Source: Candidatus Thalassarchaeum sp.
GTDB lineage: Archaea > Thermoplasmatota > Poseidoniia > Poseidoniales > Thalassarchaeaceae
Length of the DNA: 34,605 bases
Reading direction: 5' to 3'
Assembly (NCBI GenBank): GCA_022449945.1
Contig: JAKURM010000010.1
Location: 1-34,605, forward strand
Part shown: piece by piece, positions 32,586-34,605 of the stretch
Numbering within the stretch: the first letter of the stretch is position 1
Layout of the letters: every line of letters begins with the position of its first letter
Notes under the pieces: generated by a model
Told to the model about the DNA's origin: nothing
Seen by the model: the letters and a program-made list of their open reading frames with translations, nothing else
Database searches by the model: none
Position numbers and translations under genes: made by a program

Positions 32586-34605
32586 ATGGAGTTAAGGCGC
32601 GGTACTACTCTGCTCGCCTTTTCCCTTGTCACGCTAATTCTGCTTCAATCTGGGCTTACCGCTAAGCCAATCGAGCTAGAAGATGTTGCTGACAGAATGG
32701 GGGCCGATGCCTCTCCCGATGACAACCTGTACAAACTGTACTTGACCGAACCAGGTACCAATGCATCGGCTGGAATGGATGGGCTGATATCCACCAGGGT
32801 CCCGGAAAACGATGATTCTCAGGAGTCCGCTTCGGCCTTGGACGCCGATGTTGAATTTAGGACAATAGAGCTACACTCTAGTATGGAGTTTTATGGCAGG
32901 AAATATCATTCCAATGATTCCTATTACCTCCCAGTCAACCTGTTTTTGAAGGCCACTGGTTCACAAAATGCGAATGTGGACTGGACTGTAACAATTAGTA
33001 GCACCTCGGACGGAACAGTAGGGAGCACCACCTGGGGCGGAGGTGCAGTTTGCTCGTCATCATTCGGCAGCACTTGTGAATTTGACTACGAGTCACTGGA
33101 AGTAGGCATTGGAAATCAGGATTCATTCGAAGTCAGGGGTGGCGAGCGACTAGTCCTTGAGGTAAGAGCAACGATTTCGGGTTGTGATGATGGGCTGTTC
33201 TCGGACTGCTCTGCAGAGGTGGCATGGGGCAACATAGACGGGGAGAATCGTTTCTCCAATATCGAGGCCGATGCTAATGCCCTCATGGACAGCATCATTG
33301 TCGTCCAGAGAAAGGGTGCAAACATAGCAGAAGGTCCGGAGGTTGACTGGTACCCCAATGACGTCATGGAGGACAGGGAGATGCAATTTTCTCTGGATGC
33401 TAAGAGTGCATTTGGTAGGGACGATATCTCAAAGGTCGAGATCCTTATGCGGGACCCCGATTTGAATTACAGGATTGACTACCTAATTACTGGTGACGAG
33501 GAAGATATTGAAGACTCAAGCTACGGCGTTTTCGGCGAGTACCTGTGGACTTATCCAAGTGGCCTGACATCCGGGGAATACTCCGTGACTCTTCGAATTA
33601 CTGACATCCAGGGGAATAGGGTCGATGTAGAGCATGAGTCAATCACCATGCATGAGTGGGGCGTATCCCTGAAGCACAGGTATGACAGGACAATAGAGTA
33701 CTTTGCACCAGGACAAATTACACCGATCCCATTAATCTTGGTCCACAGGGGAGACTCAACCAAGTCTATGCAAGTGGAGCTGGAAGTGCTTACTAATCTG
33801 GGAAGCTCATGGCTAGTTGAACTAGACTCGCCTGCGGGGTACGAGCTAAATTCCGGAGGTACAATTCTCAACCCAACTGTGACCCTAACTGCACCTGACG
33901 ATCTAACGGGGATGCCAAAAAAGATAGAGATCAGGGCAATTGCCGAGGCTGATGTCGAAGGCGTAATTTCTGTTGTCCATCAGGATGTCTTAACTCTAAA
34001 TGTGGAGAAGATAGACGTTTATCAGCCACCGGTCGTTTCAATCTGGTCAGATGACCACACTACGCCAATTGCAAACTCTTCAAGAGGAGATGCAATAGAC
34101 TCGACAATTCCTAGATTTGCGGAGTACAACGAGTTCAATCCGTTCATTTTGGAGATTTTCAATACTGGATTTGATGCGGACTACTTCCGTATTGACATCC
34201 TGCAGAGGTCCAAGTCTCTATTCCAACTTCACGACAATCAAACAGGACAGAGGATTTTGGAAAATGAAGGGGACTTCACCTTTCACACATCGCTGATGGA
34301 GAGGCACGCAACCCAAGTTTTCATTCTGGGGGTCAAGCCAAGCCTGGATCGTTCGGACCCCGACATTGGGGAAATAGAGATCGAGGTAATTAGCGGGGGG
34401 AACTCTTCCTCAAGCACTACGACCTCATTCACTATCCAGAGGACGTTTGGAATCAGGGCGGAGGTTTCACAGGATTGTGATGGGACTCCCTTGGGCCACA
34501 TGAAGGTCGCACTTTGTGCACCTAACCAGGAGAGGCCTACAATCGACTTCCGGGCAAGGATTACCAACAGTGTTTCGGATGCTGAGGCAGCCTCATGGTG
34601 GTTAA
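32586..34605 (+). CDS. large secreted protein with signal peptide, 3' partial, function unknown
   Basis: From ATG 32586 the frame is open to the window edge (673 residues, no stop). The N terminus is a signal peptide: ELRRGTT, then a hydrophobic run (about residues 9-24) and LTAKP as a likely cleavage region. The rest is acidic and beta-rich with few cysteines. One pair is SSSFGSTC; another is GCDDGLFSDC. Repeated Ser/Thr/Asp-rich segments and turns such as SGLTSGEYSVTLRITDIQGN look like stacked Ig-like or cadherin-like sandwich domains of a surface protein. No catalytic motif is visible. No other gene is predicted downstream of 32586. It could be an adhesin or part of a cell-surface layer, which I cannot decide. 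Confidence 0.75.
   Translation, partial: MELRRGTTLLAFSLVTLILLQSGLTAKPIELEDVADRMGADASPDDNLYKLYLTEPGTNASAGMDGLISTRVPENDDSQESASALDADVEFRTIELHSSMEFYGRKYHSNDSYYLPVNLFLKATGSQNANVDWTVTISSTSDGTVGSTTWGGGAVCSSSFGSTCEFDYESLEVGIGNQDSFEVRGGERLVLEVRATISGCDDGLFSDCSAEVAWGNIDGENRFSNIEADANALMDSIIVVQRKGANIAEGPEVDWYPNDVMEDREMQFSLDAKSAFGRDDISKVEILMRDPDLNYRIDYLITGDEEDIEDSSYGVFGEYLWTYPSGLTSGEYSVTLRITDIQGNRVDVEHESITMHEWGVSLKHRYDRTIEYFAPGQITPIPLILVHRGDSTKSMQVELEVLTNLGSSWLVELDSPAGYELNSGGTILNPTVTLTAPDDLTGMPKKIEIRAIAEADVEGVISVVHQDVLTLNVEKIDVYQPPVVSIWSDDHTTPIANSSRGDAIDSTIPRFAEYNEFNPFILEIFNTGFDADYFRIDILQRSKSLFQLHDNQTGQRILENEGDFTFHTSLMERHATQVFILGVKPSLDRSDPDIGEIEIEVISGGNSSSSTTTSFTIQRTFGIRAEVSQDCDGTPLGHMKVALCAPNQERPTIDFRARITNSVSDAEAASWWL

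Noticed and set aside
1-34605. CRISPR arrays, insertion sequences, prophage or plasmid genes
   Set aside because: I saw no regularly spaced direct repeats, transposase or integrase motifs, or terminal inverted repeats anywhere in the window.

Overview
The window looks like part of a planktonic Thermoplasmatota archaeon of the Marine Group II type (Candidatus Poseidoniales). Archaeal and eukaryote-like information genes (aIF2-beta, aRF1, class I lysyl-tRNA synthetase, the tRNA C56 methyltransferase Trm56, a NOG1-like GTPase) sit among genes of bacterial character (carAB, lipA/lipB, ubiX, an SDR-folB pair, a branched-chain 2-oxoacid dehydrogenase complex). This lineage assignment is an inference from gene content. 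No 16S rRNA is present, and I could not run a search.

Layout. 1-5.5 kb, plus strand: the C-terminal end of a cysteine-rich repeat protein cut by the window edge, then trm56 and an overlapping carA-carB pair. 5.5-11.5 kb, minus strand: dut, a PRTase/HTH regulator, class I lysS, two PAPS-type sulfotransferases, a small membrane protein and a His-rich lipoprotein. 11.6-20.7 kb, mixed strands: aIF2-beta, a quinone-oxidoreductase-like enzyme, a small 2Fe-2S protein, pterin carbinolamine dehydratase, an unknown protein, a NOG1 GTPase, a 38-residue zinc ribbon, two small membrane proteins, UMP kinase, aRF1, argS and a peroxiredoxin. 20.7-31.1 kb, minus strand: a tightly packed lipA-E1alpha-E1beta-E2-E3-lipB run, followed by a class V aminotransferase with an in-frame TGA, ubiX, and a SAP-TM-M28 peptidase. 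31.1-34.6 kb: an SDR-folB pterin pair (+), tRNA-Leu(UAA) (-), and a large secreted protein (+) that runs off the window.

How the genes fit together. The E1alpha/E1beta/E2/E3 complex would convert branched-chain 2-oxoacids (from amino acid catabolism) to acyl-CoAs. LipB and LipA encoded on either side would supply its lipoyl cofactor de novo, which suits a protein-degrading heterotroph; the membrane-anchored M28 peptidase and the secreted protein suit the same lifestyle. CarAB, UMP kinase, dUTPase and the PRTase-like regulator form a scattered pyrimidine theme. The SDR-FolB pair and the carbinolamine dehydratase suggest reduced-pterin metabolism.

Most notable points: the in-frame TGA in the aminotransferase with a perfect 11-bp hairpin downstream; the SDR whose catalytic Lys is Arg; the SAP-membrane-M28 fusion; two adjacent sulfotransferases in an archaeon; and a 38-residue zinc ribbon packed against the NOG1 gene. 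I saw no CRISPR array, insertion sequence or prophage. No gene-free stretch exceeds 300 bases.
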